64,000 nucleotides of DNA. It comes from Physcomitrium patens (taxonomy: Eukaryota > Streptophyta > Bryopsida > Funariales > Funariaceae). The translations under genes were made by a program, and so were the position numbers. Where the stretch lies: NCBI RefSeq assembly GCF_000002425.4, contig NC_037254.1:25739679-25803678 (forward strand), read 5' to 3'. Under the pieces are notes generated by a model that was not told where the DNA came from, did no database searches, and saw only the letters and a program-made list of their open reading frames with translations. How positions within the stretch are numbered: the first letter of the stretch is position 1; each line of letters begins with the position of its first letter. Positions 52,601 through 64,000 of this stretch are shown piece by piece.

Positions 52601-53060
52601 TAATTTCACTCTTAATTATACTTTTAGGGAAGTAAAGAGTGCGAGAAATCCAATCTTTACAAGGATTATATTTTTTTTAACCATAATAAACCTAAAATGA
52701 CTAAATTAGAAAGAGATATAATTATATTAGAGTTTATGTAACTACTATAACCATTTATTACTACATATATAGGAAGTATTTTATGAATAACATCTCCAAA
52801 AGACAATAGATGATTATTTATGACTTCTACATGAACAGATTTAGTTTTTTGTATTAACAATATTTTATGACTTTTAACAAATTCTACATCTAAAAAATAA
52901 GTTGAGGCTCTTGAATTTATCAAGGCAGAGGCTTTATAATTATTAGGTCCTAAATGCACATCTATTATAAAATAAGGAGACGGTTCTAAGAAGAGGATAG
53001 GACCTTCATTAGAAATTATACAAGATTCCAACTACATGATTCATATTGTAACTGGACAAA
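49640..53060 (-). pseudogene. pol: pol remnant of element G
   Basis: Protease 53031-52666 (ALINSRASTYFLDVEF; catalytic Asp now Asn), RT about 52350-51720 (FIVNYLDNTLIYSKN, where the YxDD box is YLDN), RNase H 51580-51275 (FFIETDALHFFLGAI), integrase core 50733-50173 (FVIVDCITKMALF; the second Asp is Asn in DIISNKRTQ; MAEFAYNNMIHSS), then the C-terminal region. Inactive at several catalytic positions. Confidence 0.87.
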
Positions 53061-53069
53061 TTCATTTTC

Positions 53070-54050
53070 CAACACATTGTCTTCTTTGACAATTGTGCTC
53101 TTCATTTTGTGGCTTTGTTGCTTCTTTAGACAACATTAAGCAGTGTATTTAGATTCTCGACAATATAAGCATAATCCTTCTTGACAGCAACAAGTTTTTT
53201 TTTGCTCAATAAGAGGTTTAAAATGTACCACATTAATTTACATATCCTCTACTTTTGAATGTATGTGTTGAAGAGATGTTAATGTTGTCATCAAATTATA
53301 GTAATGTTGAGGCCTACTTATGCAACTCTTAGATCAAAATTCAAAAAGCCGATTGTTGCACTTCATAGTATAATGAATTGTTTGACTCTATGTTTGAGGA
53401 TCAGATAACTTGAGCATCAATTTTTTTACTTTATATTGTAATCCATAGAAAAATTGGTTAAAAAAAGCAGTATCATCTTACTTGATATCAATTATAAGTT
53501 GTCAAAATTTTGAAGCATATAATATTATAGATCGATTACTTTATCGCAAAATATGGATCTTGTTGGTTGCAACACAAGTTGCATCATGTTTTCCATATAT
53601 TGACCAAAATTTTGCCAAAAATACCTCTAGATTATCCAATATTAGAACTTATTATTCAAGAAAAGACAAAAATTATGAAAGTGCTAAACTTGAAAGAAGT
53701 GTACCATTGAATCTAACTTTTAATCTTGAAGTTGGATAGCTTTGAGGTTGAAGTTCAATCACAAGTTGTATTTGATTGATAAATCGTCAAAATTTGGATC
53801 TTATATCATTAAACTTCTCGAGCAAGGTAACTTTTGGTTCTCTAATAGTTGAAGGATGTTCTACCATGGAAGGAAGGATATGATTTGGTGTAAATGTTGA
53901 TGCAACTCTAATCATCTCTATATCTACACTTCCTACTATTTTGTTGATCTTTATAGTGGTAAGCTAAGTTAATGCATTGCAAGCATCAACTCTCTGAATT
54001 GCTCTTGAATTTGTGCCATTGCATTGTTTATTTCAACAAGCTCTGCTATA
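53070..54050 (-). pseudogene. gag: gag remnant of element G
   Basis: Colinear with element A gag; the plus-strand frame at 53482-53739 is its antisense shadow. Knuckle region CLYCRESKYTA then a stop (about 53175-53135). Shared stop TTT TGA CAA CTT at about 53512-53501. Confidence 0.82.
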
Positions 54051-54234
54051 ATAACACTCAAAAAAAATATCTAATATCACTCAAGATAAGTAGAAGAAAG
54101 GACTTGAGGACAAAGAAAATACTAAGAACAATATCAGTATAGTAGAGAATAATCTATAACTTTTAATATGCTTATGTCTTATCATGAGGAAGGAGTAATC
54201 TACTCTTATTCAAGATAAGACAAAGCTCTGATAC

Positions 54235-54815
54235 TGTAAGTATACTCTTGACAATCTGTCAAGAACATGAACTGAAAAATAATGCATAAACCAATGAAAG
54301 CCAGGTCAAAGAAAAAAATGACAAAATAAAAATAAAGAAGTACGTATATTTAAAAGAAATTGGAATGGCTTATTGCCAAAAGTCAAGAAAATTTGAGACT
54401 CTTGAAACTAGACTAGAAGCAAGAAAGGAGTTGACAAGAGTGAAGAGGGCTTCACTCTTTTTTCTATATATACTATCTAATTAGAGGCTACATAGCAATA
54501 TTCTATAAGACCTCTAATATGTATTGACTTTGTAGGACATATGCCTTGACTTACAAGATAATTTTTTTTATATGTTCTCTATATAGTTAACTTGTTCTTT
54601 AAGCTACCAACATGTGTAGCACATAGTTAACTTGTTGACCAAGTTTTCAACCTAAAAGTCAACAATGGATACCTATAAAGTCAAAGCAGCATCTTTGAAG
54701 CTTCTAGGAAGCTTTCTTAGAAGATATTATAAAATTAACTTATTTTTACCTACTTTTATCTACTTCTAATTATTTATATAAGTAATTATTGGCTTACATG
54801 TATATGTCCATGGTA
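54235..54815 (-). repeat. LTR shared by elements G (as 5' LTR) and H (as 3' LTR), 581 bp
   Basis: Starts TACCATGGACATATAC and ends AGAGTATACTTACA in element orientation. One side abuts the G primer site and gag leader, the other the H 3' leader. It has a TATATATAGAAAA promoter box and a GAGTGAAGCCCTCTTCACTC inverted repeat close to that of A. Confidence 0.85.
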
Positions 54816-55194
54816 CTATATCTATAATATTATCTTTTCTTTTACAAATAAGTTCCATAAAGAACAATCATGACATATTAATGAAATCTAAGATGCAACA
54901 AATTATATTTGTCACATACTTTGATCTTTATTTTATTTGAAGATGATTGATAGGTCTTTTCAGCCATCAATAGTATCTTATATCACGGCAAAAAGACTAC
55001 CCCATTATTTGATCATTATTGAGATCTTCATAACTTCTTTCAAATAAAACATTTGGAATACCATCAAGAATTGTTTCTATTTCTAATAAAATCACCAAAT
55101 ATTGAGAGTCTGTTCTAATGTCATGATACCAAATATGTTGTATCTTGCCAACTATTTGGAGAAAGACATGCCATTTTTGAGGATCTTTATTTCA

Positions 55195-55286
55195 ATTACA
55201 TTGTCTTAAAAGTTGTATCAATTACATTGCCTTAAAAGTTGTATCAACTACAATGTCTTAAAAGTTGTATCAATTACAATGTCTTG
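55195..55286. repeat. 26-bp tandem repeat, 3.5 copies, in element H 3' leader
   Basis: Unit ATTACAWTGYCTTAAAAG followed by TTGTATCA, three copies plus a partial fourth, with 1-3 differences between units. Copies F and G have a single unit at the cognate place, so the expansion is private to H. Confidence 0.85.
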
Positions 55287-55549
55287 TCTTATAAGTTAGC
55301 AAATAAAAGCTCTTGAATTAAATTTGCTAGTTATTGGTTTTTCATCTCCTTAGAGTTACAAATACATAGAAGCTACAAAAAGGGATAAAAGATAGAATGT
55401 TATGATCCTTGGATCTTATTTCTTTTATACCAAAGATTTACTATTCTTCATCTTGATTTTGATGGATGTCGTTAATGAAAAGCTTCAATTCTCTTTACTA
55501 CATTTATAAGATTTTTTGTTGGCTTTCATTTGCATTTACTAATATCATA

Positions 55550-58500
55550 TCTTTGTCAATGAATAAGATATTCTAACCTATTTTGGTACCTCCTTGAATC
55601 TAAGACTTCTTCCACTTTAAACTCTTGATTATTATTATCCACTTTTATAGAAAGAAGTGGCATGTATCTTCTTTTAAAGATATTCAGTGTCTTATATGAC
55701 TCAAAAGAGATACATGAAATACATTTTTCCTTTTTCATGAAATACATGAAATATATTTTCATAGATTCCAATAGATATAATTAATAAGCAACAAAATTGA
55801 CTTGTTTTCAAATATAAAAAGGTCTAAGCGTATGATAGTCCAACTTATTACAAATATAAGTAGTCGTGATATTACAACAAATTAACCATATCTTGTTATC
55901 CACGTTGAATTATGGTTGTTCTTTGCAATAAGAATATACATTAATCTTTTGTCATTTTTAATCTCCTTTTAATTGTACTTTCATTATTACATGTAGCTCT
56001 AACAAAAAAATTGCTAAATCTTTTGTCATAGGATTATCAACTTTTGAAAGGTCAAAAATATCAAGTCATGGATGATAACCATAATTTGAAAAGAAAGGTG
56101 TTTGTTGACTAAAAGAATGTACTAAATTATTATATGCAAACTATGTCAATGGTAAAAGAGTTATCCAATCATCTTGATAATAGTTGTTGATACACCTCAA
56201 ATATTGTTCCAAAACTTGAATTACTTGTTTTTTTTTGCCCATCAGTTTGAAGATGAAAAATTAAAGAGAACTTTAAATTCATCTTTAAAATCTTAAAAAA
56301 GATTTTTTTAAATCTTGATATAAATTGAATCTTCCTATCTGATATAATATCTTTAGACAATTCGTAATAGAAATTGATATTATTTAGAAAAAACTTAGGA
56401 ATTTCTTCACATATGATAGATTTTGTATATAGTACAAAGTGTGCCATCTTAGTAAAAGAATCTACTACCACAAATATAGAATCATACAAACTTGAGATTA
56501 AAAGATTAGTCATAAAATCCATAAAAATAGAAGACCATCATTGTATTAGAATAGGTAATGGTTGAAAAAATCCATGAGATCAATAATGAAGAGTTTTGGA
56601 TCTTGAATAAATATCACATGATTGTAGAAAGTATTTGACTACCTTTTACATTTGAAGCCACTAAAAAATTTTGTATATTAGTTTCAAAGTCTTGTTATAT
56701 CCAAAATATCCGACTATTGAAAAGTCATGACAAATTTGAAGAACACATAATTGTGCCCCATCTTTTAGAGTGTATAATCATTCCTTGAAATAGAGTAGGT
56801 TGTTTTTGAATTCAACCTTAGAAGTATCATGAAACTTAGATAAATTATTCTTGATATCATGGACAAGAGGATCAAAGGACATACTTGATTGAATTTGTTT
56901 GATAAAAGTTGAATCAATAGTCAATGTTGATTTATTGCTTGAAGGTGACAATGCTTCGATTCCAAGAGAATCATTCTTTATGCATCAAAAGATGCATCTC
57001 ATTCTTTTGGTATAAGATAAGAACATCTAAAAAAGACATCTAATAAATCTTATTGTTTTTTAGATCAATAACTGATTTTAAAATCAAATCTTCATAAAGA
57101 TGTATTCCAATGAGCTTGGCAATAATTCAAAATATATGTCGACATAAAATACTCAAGGTTTTATGATGTACATATATTGTGACTAGATTCAAGGCACCTT
57201 CTAAATAATAATACCATTCTTGAAATGAATCCACTATTGTAAGGAATTTTTTGTTGTGGATTTCATAATTAATCTTCGCTACTGAAATTTTTTTGAAATG
57301 GAAAGCTATTAGATAAAGTTTGTCATCTACTCTCATTTATAATAATACTGCATTTAAAGTAAATTTTGATGCATCTATTTCCATGAAATATGATTTGAAG
57401 AGTCAACATGATATAAAATTGGTGCAAAAATAAATTACTTTTTCAAAGCATCAAATGATGCTTTAGCTTTCTTACTCCACTTAAGTTTTTTTTTATAAAT
57501 CAAACATATAAGTGAAGCTACCACTTGAAAAAAATATTTGATAAAGATCTGATACTAATTGACAAAGTCCAAAAAATATACACATCTCTTATTGTTCTTG
57601 GAATCTTCAAATCCGTCATAGTTTGGATCTTCTTTGGATCCATTATTAGTCTTTGATTAGAAATAATGTATCTTAAGAAGTCAATTTAAGTAATATAGAA
57701 TATATACTTTTTTAACTTAGCATATAATCCTAAATTTTTAAATTTTTGTAACACATAAAAAACATGAACTTCATGCTCTTTTGAATTTTTAGACTAAATT
57801 AAGATGTCATCTAAATAAAAAATAATAAAATCATCAAAAAACTCACAAAAGACATTATTTATTAGATATTAGAAAGATGCTAGTGTATTTATAAGTCCAA
57901 CAGGCATGACGTTGTATTTGAAATATCCATACCTAATTCAAAATATAATCTTTTATTCAATTCCTTCTTTTATGCATATTAAATTGTATGTTCTTTGTAG
58001 ATTAATTTTTATATAGATCTTAGCTGAATTCAATTAATCAAAACGTTAAAATATCAAAAGTAGCAGGCATTTATTCTTAATGGTGATTTTATTGAGTCTT
58101 TGATAATCAACACACATCCATAATGATCTATCTTTTTCCTTCACAAATAAAATTAGAGCTTGTGCTGGAAATTTGGAATGGCATATAAAGTCTTTGGCCA
58201 AATTGTCTTTAATATACTCCTTGAATTTAGCCAATTCATTTTAAGATAAATTGTAAATTGGTCCAAATGGCAATTGAGCTCCTTCTTGAAGATTAATTGA
58301 GCAGCCATAGGAACAATGTTTTGCAAGAATATTTATATTTTTTTTTTCAAATATATCTTGAAAATCTTGATATTGGCTTGAAATGCTACTTAAAGTCTTT
58401 CAACGATTAGAAACAAATATGGCATAAATGACACAAGATAATCCTTCTTTTGTAACATACAAAAAAACTCTTGCATTTACAAATATATGTTTAGTTGCAC

Positions 58501-58953
58501 TAAATTTATGAATTTTTACTTGATTAATTATATTCTTAGTTATACTTTAAAAAAAATCAAGACTATAAGAAATCTAATCTATTTTGAGTTATGTTTTTCT
58601 GGCCATGATAATTTTAAAATGATTAGATTAAAGAGAGATCTAATGATATTAAATATTACAAAATTACTATGACCATTAGTTATTATTTTTATAGGAAGGA
58701 TTTTATGATTAATATCTCTTGAAGAGAATAGATGACCATCTACAACTTCTATATGAACATATTTAATTTTCTTTATTAAAGATATGTTATATCTTTTAGC
58801 AAATTTTTCATCTAAAAAACACCTTGAGGCTCTTAAATCTAACAAGGCAAAGGCTTTGTTATATTTAAGTCCTAAAGTAACATTTATTATAAAACAATGA
58901 GAGGATTTTGAAGAGAAAATAAGATCTTCACTAGGTGTTGTACAAGATTTCAA
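55550..58953 (-). pseudogene. pol: pol remnant of element H
   Basis: Protease 58953-58579 (FALLDLRASRCFLDEKF), RT about 58234-57700 (AKFKEYIKDNLAKDFICHSK; FVKEKDRSLWMCVDYQRLNK), RNase H about 57500-57130 (SFQEWYYYLEGALNLVTIY), integrase core 56522-56169 (FVVVDSFTKMAHFVLYTKSI; DIISDRKIQFISRF), and chromodomain EEVLDSRRYQNRLEYLIH (55609-55556). Stops throughout. Confidence 0.87.
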
Positions 58954-58984
58954 TTACATGATCTCTATTATAACTGGAGAAACT

Positions 58985-59957
58985 CGTTTTCTAACATATT
59001 ATCTTCTTTGACAATTGTACTATTCATTTTGTAGTTGTATTGCTTCTTTATACAATATTGAGCAATATACTTAGGTTTTTCACAATATAAGCACAATCCT
59101 TTTTGACAACAACAAGTCTTGTTTTGCTCAATAAGATGTTTGAAACATATTGTATCAATTTGCATATTCTTTACTTCTAAATATATGTGTTGAAGAGACA
59201 TTGGTTTTATCATTAAATTGTAATAATGTTGAACCTCAGTAGTGCGACTCTCAGATTGAAATTCAAAAAATTAATTATTAGACTTCACAACAAAATTAAT
59301 TGCTTCACTAAATGTTTGAGCATCAAATTTTTTATACCATATTATAATCCATAGAAAAATTGTCTAACAAGTACAACATCATCTCACTTGATATTAATTG
59401 CAAGTTGTCAAAACTGGGAAGCATATAACATTATTGATTGATTGTCTTATTACAAAATATGAATCTTATTGGTTGCAATATAAATTGTATCATTTTTTCT
59501 ATATATAAATAAAAAAACTTTTTCAAAAAAGCCTCTAGATTTTTCAATATTGGATCTTGTTGTTCAAAAAAAGATAAAAACTATGATAATGTTGAACTTA
59601 AAAGAAGTATATCAATAATTTTAGCTTATGATCCTAGAGTTGGATAGCTTTGAGATTGGAGTTCAATCACAAGTTTTACTTAATTAATAAATCTTCAAAA
59701 CTTGGATCTTATTCCATCCAATTTCTCAAACAATGCAACCCTTAGTTTTCTAATACTAAAACGATATTCTACTATAGGAGAAGGGATATGATTTGATGCA
59801 GATATTGAAGCATCTCCAATCATGTCTATATCTTTGCTCTCTACCATTCTCATTGCTTCTTCTGGTGGTAAATTGAGTTGATGCATTACATGCATTAACT
59901 TTCTCAATTCTTCTTACATTTGTACCATTACATTCTTCATTTCAAGAAGTTCTACCA
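58985..59957 (-). pseudogene. gag: gag remnant of element H
   Basis: MVELLEMKNVMVQM-like start near 59957, [20 protein letters not shown] at about 59890-59830, knuckle CLYCEKPKYIAQYC near 59098-59057 with His changed to Tyr. Shared stop TTT TGA CAA CTT at about 59417-59406. Confidence 0.83.
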
Positions 59958-60149
59958 TGAAAATATTTGGAGAAGAAAAGATGCCTAATATCACTCAAGA
60001 CAAATAGAAGAGAAGACTTGAGAACAAAGAAAATAATAAGGACAATATTAGTTTAGAAGAAGGTAATCCGCAACTTATAATACAATTATGTCATATCAAG
60101 AACAAAAGATAATTCATGTCTTAATGAAGAAAAAACAAAGCTTTGATAT

Positions 60150-60721
60150 TGTAAGTATATTCTTGTCAATCTATCAAGGATAAAAACCTCATGAAAGCAA
60201 ATAACGAAGTGAGACTTTTCTCAAAGATGTATGATAAAATAGAAGCAATGAAATATATATTAAAAAGAAACTCAAATGGCTATTGCTAAAAGATAAGAAA
60301 ATTAAAGACTCTTGAATCTACACTACAGCAAGTAAAGAGTTGGTAAAAGTGAAGAAGGCTTTAGTCTTCTCTTTATATATACTATTTAACTAAGAGCTAC
60401 GTGATAACATTTTATAGGACATTTAACATGTATTGACTTTGCAAGCCATATGTTTTAACTTACAAGACAAGTTTTATATGTGCATCACATAGTTAACTTA
60501 TTCCATAAGTCATCTACATGTGTGACATATAGTTAATTTATTTACCAAGTTTTTAACCTAAAAATCAACTATAAATACGTATAAAATTAAAACCATGTCT
60601 ATGAAGCTTTTAGGAAGTTTTTTTAGAAGATATAATAAAATTAATTTATTTTTATCTACTTTTATTTAACTCTATTTAATCATAATGGTAATTATTTAAG
60701 TAAGTATATATGTACATGATA
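60150..60721 (-). repeat. 5' LTR of element H (572 bp)
   Basis: Starts TATCATGTACATATAT and ends AAGAATATACTTACA in element orientation, next to an ATATCAAAGC primer-site remnant. Promoter box TATATATAAAG at about 60370-60381; G-box decayed. Confidence 0.82.
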
Positions 60722-60734
60722 ATTTTTCATACAT

Positions 60735-61145
60735 GGATTAAAACTTTATCAAAAAATCCTCAAGATTATCTAATATTATATCACATCATTTAATAAAAGA
60801 TAAAAACCATGATATAGTAGAATACGAAATTAATGTTTCAATAAACTTAACTTGTGATCTTAGAGTTGGATAATTTTAACTTTAAAGTTTAATCACTAGT
60901 TGTACTAAATTGATAAATTCTCGAAACTTTGATATTGTCCCAACAAACTTCGACTAAGGCAACTCTTAAATCTCTAGCACTTGAATGGTGTTCAATCATA
61001 GGAGAAGTAACATGATTTAGTGTAGATATTAAAGCAGATCCAGTGTGGTGATAAATTGATTTGATATATGACAAACATTAACTCCTTCAATTACTCTTAA
61101 ATTTATTCCATTGCATTCTTCATTTCAACAAGCTCTATTATGATA
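60735..61145 (-). pseudogene. gag: gag fragment (element I) of the same retrotransposon family
   Basis: Colinear with the N-terminal half of element A gag, including ASALISTLNHVTSPMIEHH and SARDLRVALVE (60889-61074). No LTR, pol or C-terminal gag accompanies it; one side abuts the H 5' LTR and the other the GC-rich gene region, so only a truncated relic is left. Confidence 0.8.
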
Positions 61146-61149
61146 ACAA

Positions 61150-62603
61150 AATTATATGTATAATTTAATATAAAAATTTTAATATAAAAAAAACATCATT
61201 AAAAACCCACAAATGTGAAAAGTCCGCCATGGGAAGTTAACAAAAAGCCACCCCAGAAAGTAAAACGGCAACCGTAACCCAAAACCGTGAACTCACAGTA
61301 ACAGGGCCTATGTGGATAAACCGCATCGAAGAACGAGGGACGTTGAAAATCCAGAGGAAACAAGGAGAGAGTTTCCACGTAGCTTCCCCCTCTCGACGAA
61401 CCATGGTCGTCGTCGACGACGGCGGCAGCGGGTTTCGTTGGCGCGCGGGTTGGGGGGGGGATGGATGTGTGTCGTCGTGGGTCACTCATGGGTGTGTGCC
61501 TCGATAACGCCTCCATGTGCTTGTCTAGATTTTCGGGGCTCTGGAGTGCAAGCCTCGAGACGCTGGTATTCAGAGCCTGGCTCTCACCCCACCACGCCGA
61601 GTATAGTAGCCTGCGCTTACATGGATCTATTATGTACGTCTCCAGGTTTCGGCGTGGAAGCACAGTGCCGTTAGATTGCTGCTGGGAAGAAAGGGCGGAC
61701 GGGGTGGGCAGGCAGGCACACAGGCAGGGTGCTGTGTGAGTGAGTGAGTGCGTGAGTTAGTGCGTGGTTTGGGTTTGTGTGCATCAGTGTCTCATGTCCT
61801 GGATGCCTGGTTTTGCGTCGCGTGTTCGGTGATTGCGCGACTTCGTGGCGGTGCTCAGTTGCGTGCAGGAGGAGGTTGTCCCATCGAGAAGTCGGTGTAG
61901 TTTTTACGTTGGGTTCAGAATCAGGTGCTGGTCTGGACTTTTTGCTCGGGTTTTGCAGTGCATCCTCGGCGGCGCTCTGGGTTTTGTGTGTGTTCGTGGA
62001 CTTGCGAGTAACTTGGGCTGTCGGAGTAGGCATCACCGGTGACTTGTCTGGTTGAATATACACACACATGCACACTTGCGTCTCGTGTGTGTGTGTATGT
62101 TTTTGGATTGATTGACGGCGTTTTTCTTTTCGTGGTACCAGTGCAAGCAGTTGCTTCTCTTGTGCATTTCCGACATTTGAAGTGACTTCCGCGCAACGGT
62201 AGTCACCTTTTTATAGCTGTTTTTTTTTTATAAACAGTCGCTACCTCTGGGTCTGGGTTGTGTAGGGTTAGAGGACGACGGTACGCAAGCAAACAGAAAA
62301 AGAATCTACTCTATAGATTTTTAAAAACCCGAAATAGGGAGAGAACCAAGTGCACCGCGAGAAACGGAGAGGCATTGTACGCTCAGAGAGGGACTTAAGG
62401 TTTTTCGGATTCGAGCGGCTCTTTGTAGTTGAGGAATGTGTACAGTCGAGGATTTATGGTAGCACCATGGTGACGAGGACGTTTCATATCTAGGATCTAA
62501 CATGTAGTGTAGTCCAGCACGGAGGTATTTTTTTTTTCTTTTTTCTCTCCCTGTTGACTACTCCAGTGGAACCTTCAAAGGATTTGGTTTCGAGTATCTC
62601 GCG
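61150..62603 (+). promoter_or_regulatory. Promoter and long 5' leader of the AT-hook gene
   Basis: GC content rises sharply at about 61200. The region has TGAG/GTGC-rich simple sequence (61730-61770), a (CA/TG)n patch (62058-62098) and several upstream frames (for example 61777-62055 on the plus strand) with no recognised homology. They are probably leader or promoter sequence; a short upstream exon cannot be excluded. Confidence 0.4.
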
Positions 62604-63353
62604 ATGGAAGGTGAGGCAGCGGGTGTTTCTCCGGCTGCGCCACCCTTGAAGCGACGGAGGGGACGACCCCGTAAATCAGAACTACCACCGACGTCGAGCA
62701 GCGGAAAAGACGCTGCGGCGCCCCAGAATGCACGAGGAGCTGGAACTGAACTGGCCAAGCCGAGGAAGCAAAGGAAGAGGAAAGGCGTGGAGGCCGCTCC
62801 AGCTAGTGTAGATGTCTCCATGATTGGGCAACAAGTGACAGGTGTTTTGGACGGGACTTTTGACGCAGGCTATCTGTTAAGCGTCAGGGTTGGAAACTCA
62901 GACGTGGTATTGCGAGGCGTGGTATTCGGTCCCGGCTTGTCGGTGCCGCTGTCAAGAGCGCCTGATGTCGCACCTGGTGTGAAGTATGTCAGGCGAGAGG
63001 AAAAGTCCTTACCGCCTGCTGCGAAGGTCCCCATTCCTCCCAAGCCTCCGGTTCCTTCCAAACTCCCAACAGTTTCGCCATCCCTCCCATTCGTAGTGCA
63101 AACGTCTCTTCCTCCTCCCAGCGCAATCCCTCCCACATCAGAAGTCTTGGAAGCCGCTGCAGCTGTGTTCGGGAATTCCCTCCCCGCAGTATCGTCTCCC
63201 GCGCTGCCATCGACTGGTTTGGTAGCTGCGTTGCAACAATTACCCGGGAGCGGGTACACCCCAGACTCATCCACTTTTTCCCAAACCACCTTCCAATCGG
63301 AGCCTGTGAAACAAGTCACGCAACAGACCAATGTGGTTCATTCTGGGGCATGA
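62604..63353 (+). CDS. AT-hook DNA-binding protein with a plant-conserved FDAGYLL/LRGVVF domain
   Basis: Single open frame of 249 aa, ATG in a good context (GCGATGG), stop TGA at 63351. Residues 16-24 (KRRRGRPRK) are a perfect AT-hook, which binds the minor groove of AT-rich DNA. A second basic cluster follows at 52-60 (KPRKQRKRK), possibly a nuclear localisation signal. Residues about 71-133 form the conserved part (MIGQQVTGVLDGTFDAGYLL, then R-V-G-N-S-D-V-V-L-R-G-V-V-F-G-P-G), known from small plant AT-hook proteins of unknown mechanism. The rest is Pro/Ser-rich (134-205) and a Gln/Thr/Ser tail. It lacks the PPC/DUF296 domain of the AHL family. Expected to be nuclear and chromatin-associated; targets unknown. 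Confidence 0.88.
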   Translation: MEGEAAGVSPAAPPLKRRRGRPRKSELPPTSSSGKDAAAPQNARGAGTELAKPRKQRKRKGVEAAPASVDVSMIGQQVTGVLDGTFDAGYLLSVRVGNSDVVLRGVVFGPGLSVPLSRAPDVAPGVKYVRREEKSLPPAAKVPIPPKPPVPSKLPTVSPSLPFVVQTSLPPPSAIPPTSEVLEAAAAVFGNSLPAVSSPALPSTGLVAALQQLPGSGYTPDSSTFSQTTFQSEPVKQVTQQTNVVHSGA

Positions 63354-64000
63354 TTCCTACTCGGGAGTTGGACTGCCAGGTGTATCTTAGTTTTGGAGGT
63401 TCTAATACTGATGATTATTCTCATGTTGTTTGATTAGCTGCGACGTCAAGCTTGGTTGGTTTTAGCAAGGGAGGGAAAAAAGAACAGAAAAAGGGGTAGC
63501 AAGGCGGGGAGGCCAAGTAGACTCCCACCTTCTAAGTGACAGTTTCTGTACAGAAGCAATGTTGGGAGGAGCAGCAGGAGCAAAGGTTGAAGGTTACCGT
63601 TAGAGTCTGCCGACGATGGCGTAAAGATGGACGGTGCATCACTCTATCTTTGGTTCTACGTCGGAATCGACATTAGGCAAGGCAGGAGATGATGATCATC
63701 ATTGAATCCGTATGTAGGATTTTGCCACCATATTTGTGTGTGGAACATTCACACTCGATATAGACAAAACCCAGACTCTCACCTCCTGCATGCACAGCTT
63801 CTGCTGATTGCTGTCCCTTGAGTAGCATCCCAAGGTGTAACATGTCTGCAAGGAAATATTTCCTTTTACGTTCCAACTAGTTTCTCTCACATTTTCTCTA
63901 ACTCTTTCTTCCTGTTTTGATGACCTAATTTCTTGGCCTCGTTGTACTGTCCGAGTCTAGGCGTTCTCTCTTTTGCATCCAACTTTAGCGGGAACATGTT
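63354..64000 (+). other. 3' region of the AT-hook gene, no further gene seen
   Basis: Balanced composition; likely 3' UTR and downstream DNA. Minus-strand frames at 63673-63890 have no recognised domain and no splice partner in view. Confidence 0.45.

Larger units (their letters stand above)
48449..54815 (-). mobile_element. Element G: decayed Ty3/gypsy chromovirus sharing its 5' LTR with element H
   Basis: Minus-strand order: 5' LTR 54815-54235, primer site GTATCAGAGC (54234-54225, the best preserved), gag about 54050-53070, pol about 53060-49640, 3' leader with polypurine tract AGAAGGAAGGATAA (about 49019-49006), 3' LTR 49005-48449. Same family as A. Its 5' LTR is followed outward directly by the 3' leader of element H. 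Confidence 0.88.
54235..60721 (-). mobile_element. Element H: decayed Ty3/gypsy chromovirus sharing its 3' LTR with element G
   Basis: Minus-strand order: 5' LTR 60721-60150, primer-site remnant (ATATCAAAGC), gag about 59957-58985, pol about 58953-55550, 3' leader about 55530-54816, shared LTR 54815-54235. Same family as A, F and G, with many stops. Confidence 0.87.

Noticed and set aside
61199..62075. Frames of 82-154 codons on both strands before the AT-hook gene
   Set aside because: Overlapping in all frames in GC-rich DNA, none with a recognisable domain; interpreted as leader/promoter.

Overview
This is a plant nuclear window, most likely from a moss (a Physcomitrium-like genome; this is inference, no marker was searched). 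The reasons are: small intron-rich genes with GT/AG introns and plant-type products (a MYST histone acetyltransferase, a plant single-domain rhodanese, an MSL1-type organellar mechanosensitive channel, an AT-hook protein), embedded in AT-rich blocks made almost only of Ty3/gypsy chromovirus LTR retrotransposons. The elements carry heavy C-to-T/G-to-A decay, as expected of densely methylated DNA. There are no bacterial operons, CRISPR arrays or rRNA genes, and I recognise no tRNA gene.

Layout. 1-19.4 kb: transposon block 1. A comparatively intact minus-strand element (A) runs off the left edge; its 5' LTR ends at 2734 and faces a truncated plus-strand LTR (2842-3309). After 2 kb of AT-rich DNA comes a nest: plus-strand element B (5473-19368) has an LTR-like 1.64 kb insert in its integrase region (9216-10853), and a second-family element C (12191-18311) in its 3' leader. 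C is itself split in its 3' LTR by another about 1.3 kb insert (16785-18080).

20.5-40 kb: gene island. It holds the MYST acetyltransferase (+, 15 coding exons, 20842-26507), the STR/rhodanese protein (+, 6 coding exons, 28879-31502) and the MSL1-like channel (-, at least 11 exons, 37972-33947, first ATG exon not found). GC-rich, microsatellite-rich DNA with a G-quadruplex motif lies at 39.0-40.0 kb.

41.8-61.15 kb: transposon block 2. Three minus-strand copies (F, G, H) of the same family as A and B form a head-to-tail array. G and H share one LTR and F is joined to G through three LTRs in a row; a gag fragment (I) follows. 61.2-64 kb: GC-rich promoter/leader and a single-exon AT-hook protein gene (62604-63353).

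All retroelement copies share gag (CCHC knuckle), then protease-RT-RNase H-integrase-chromodomain. Where gag is readable, all six copies, from two families, have a TGA stop at the same gag codon. In element A, which has an otherwise open gag and pol, it is the only internal stop. This is the most unusual signal in the window. The three cellular genes on the central island are unrelated in function: chromatin acetylation, organellar sulfur or redox chemistry, and organellar osmotic safety.
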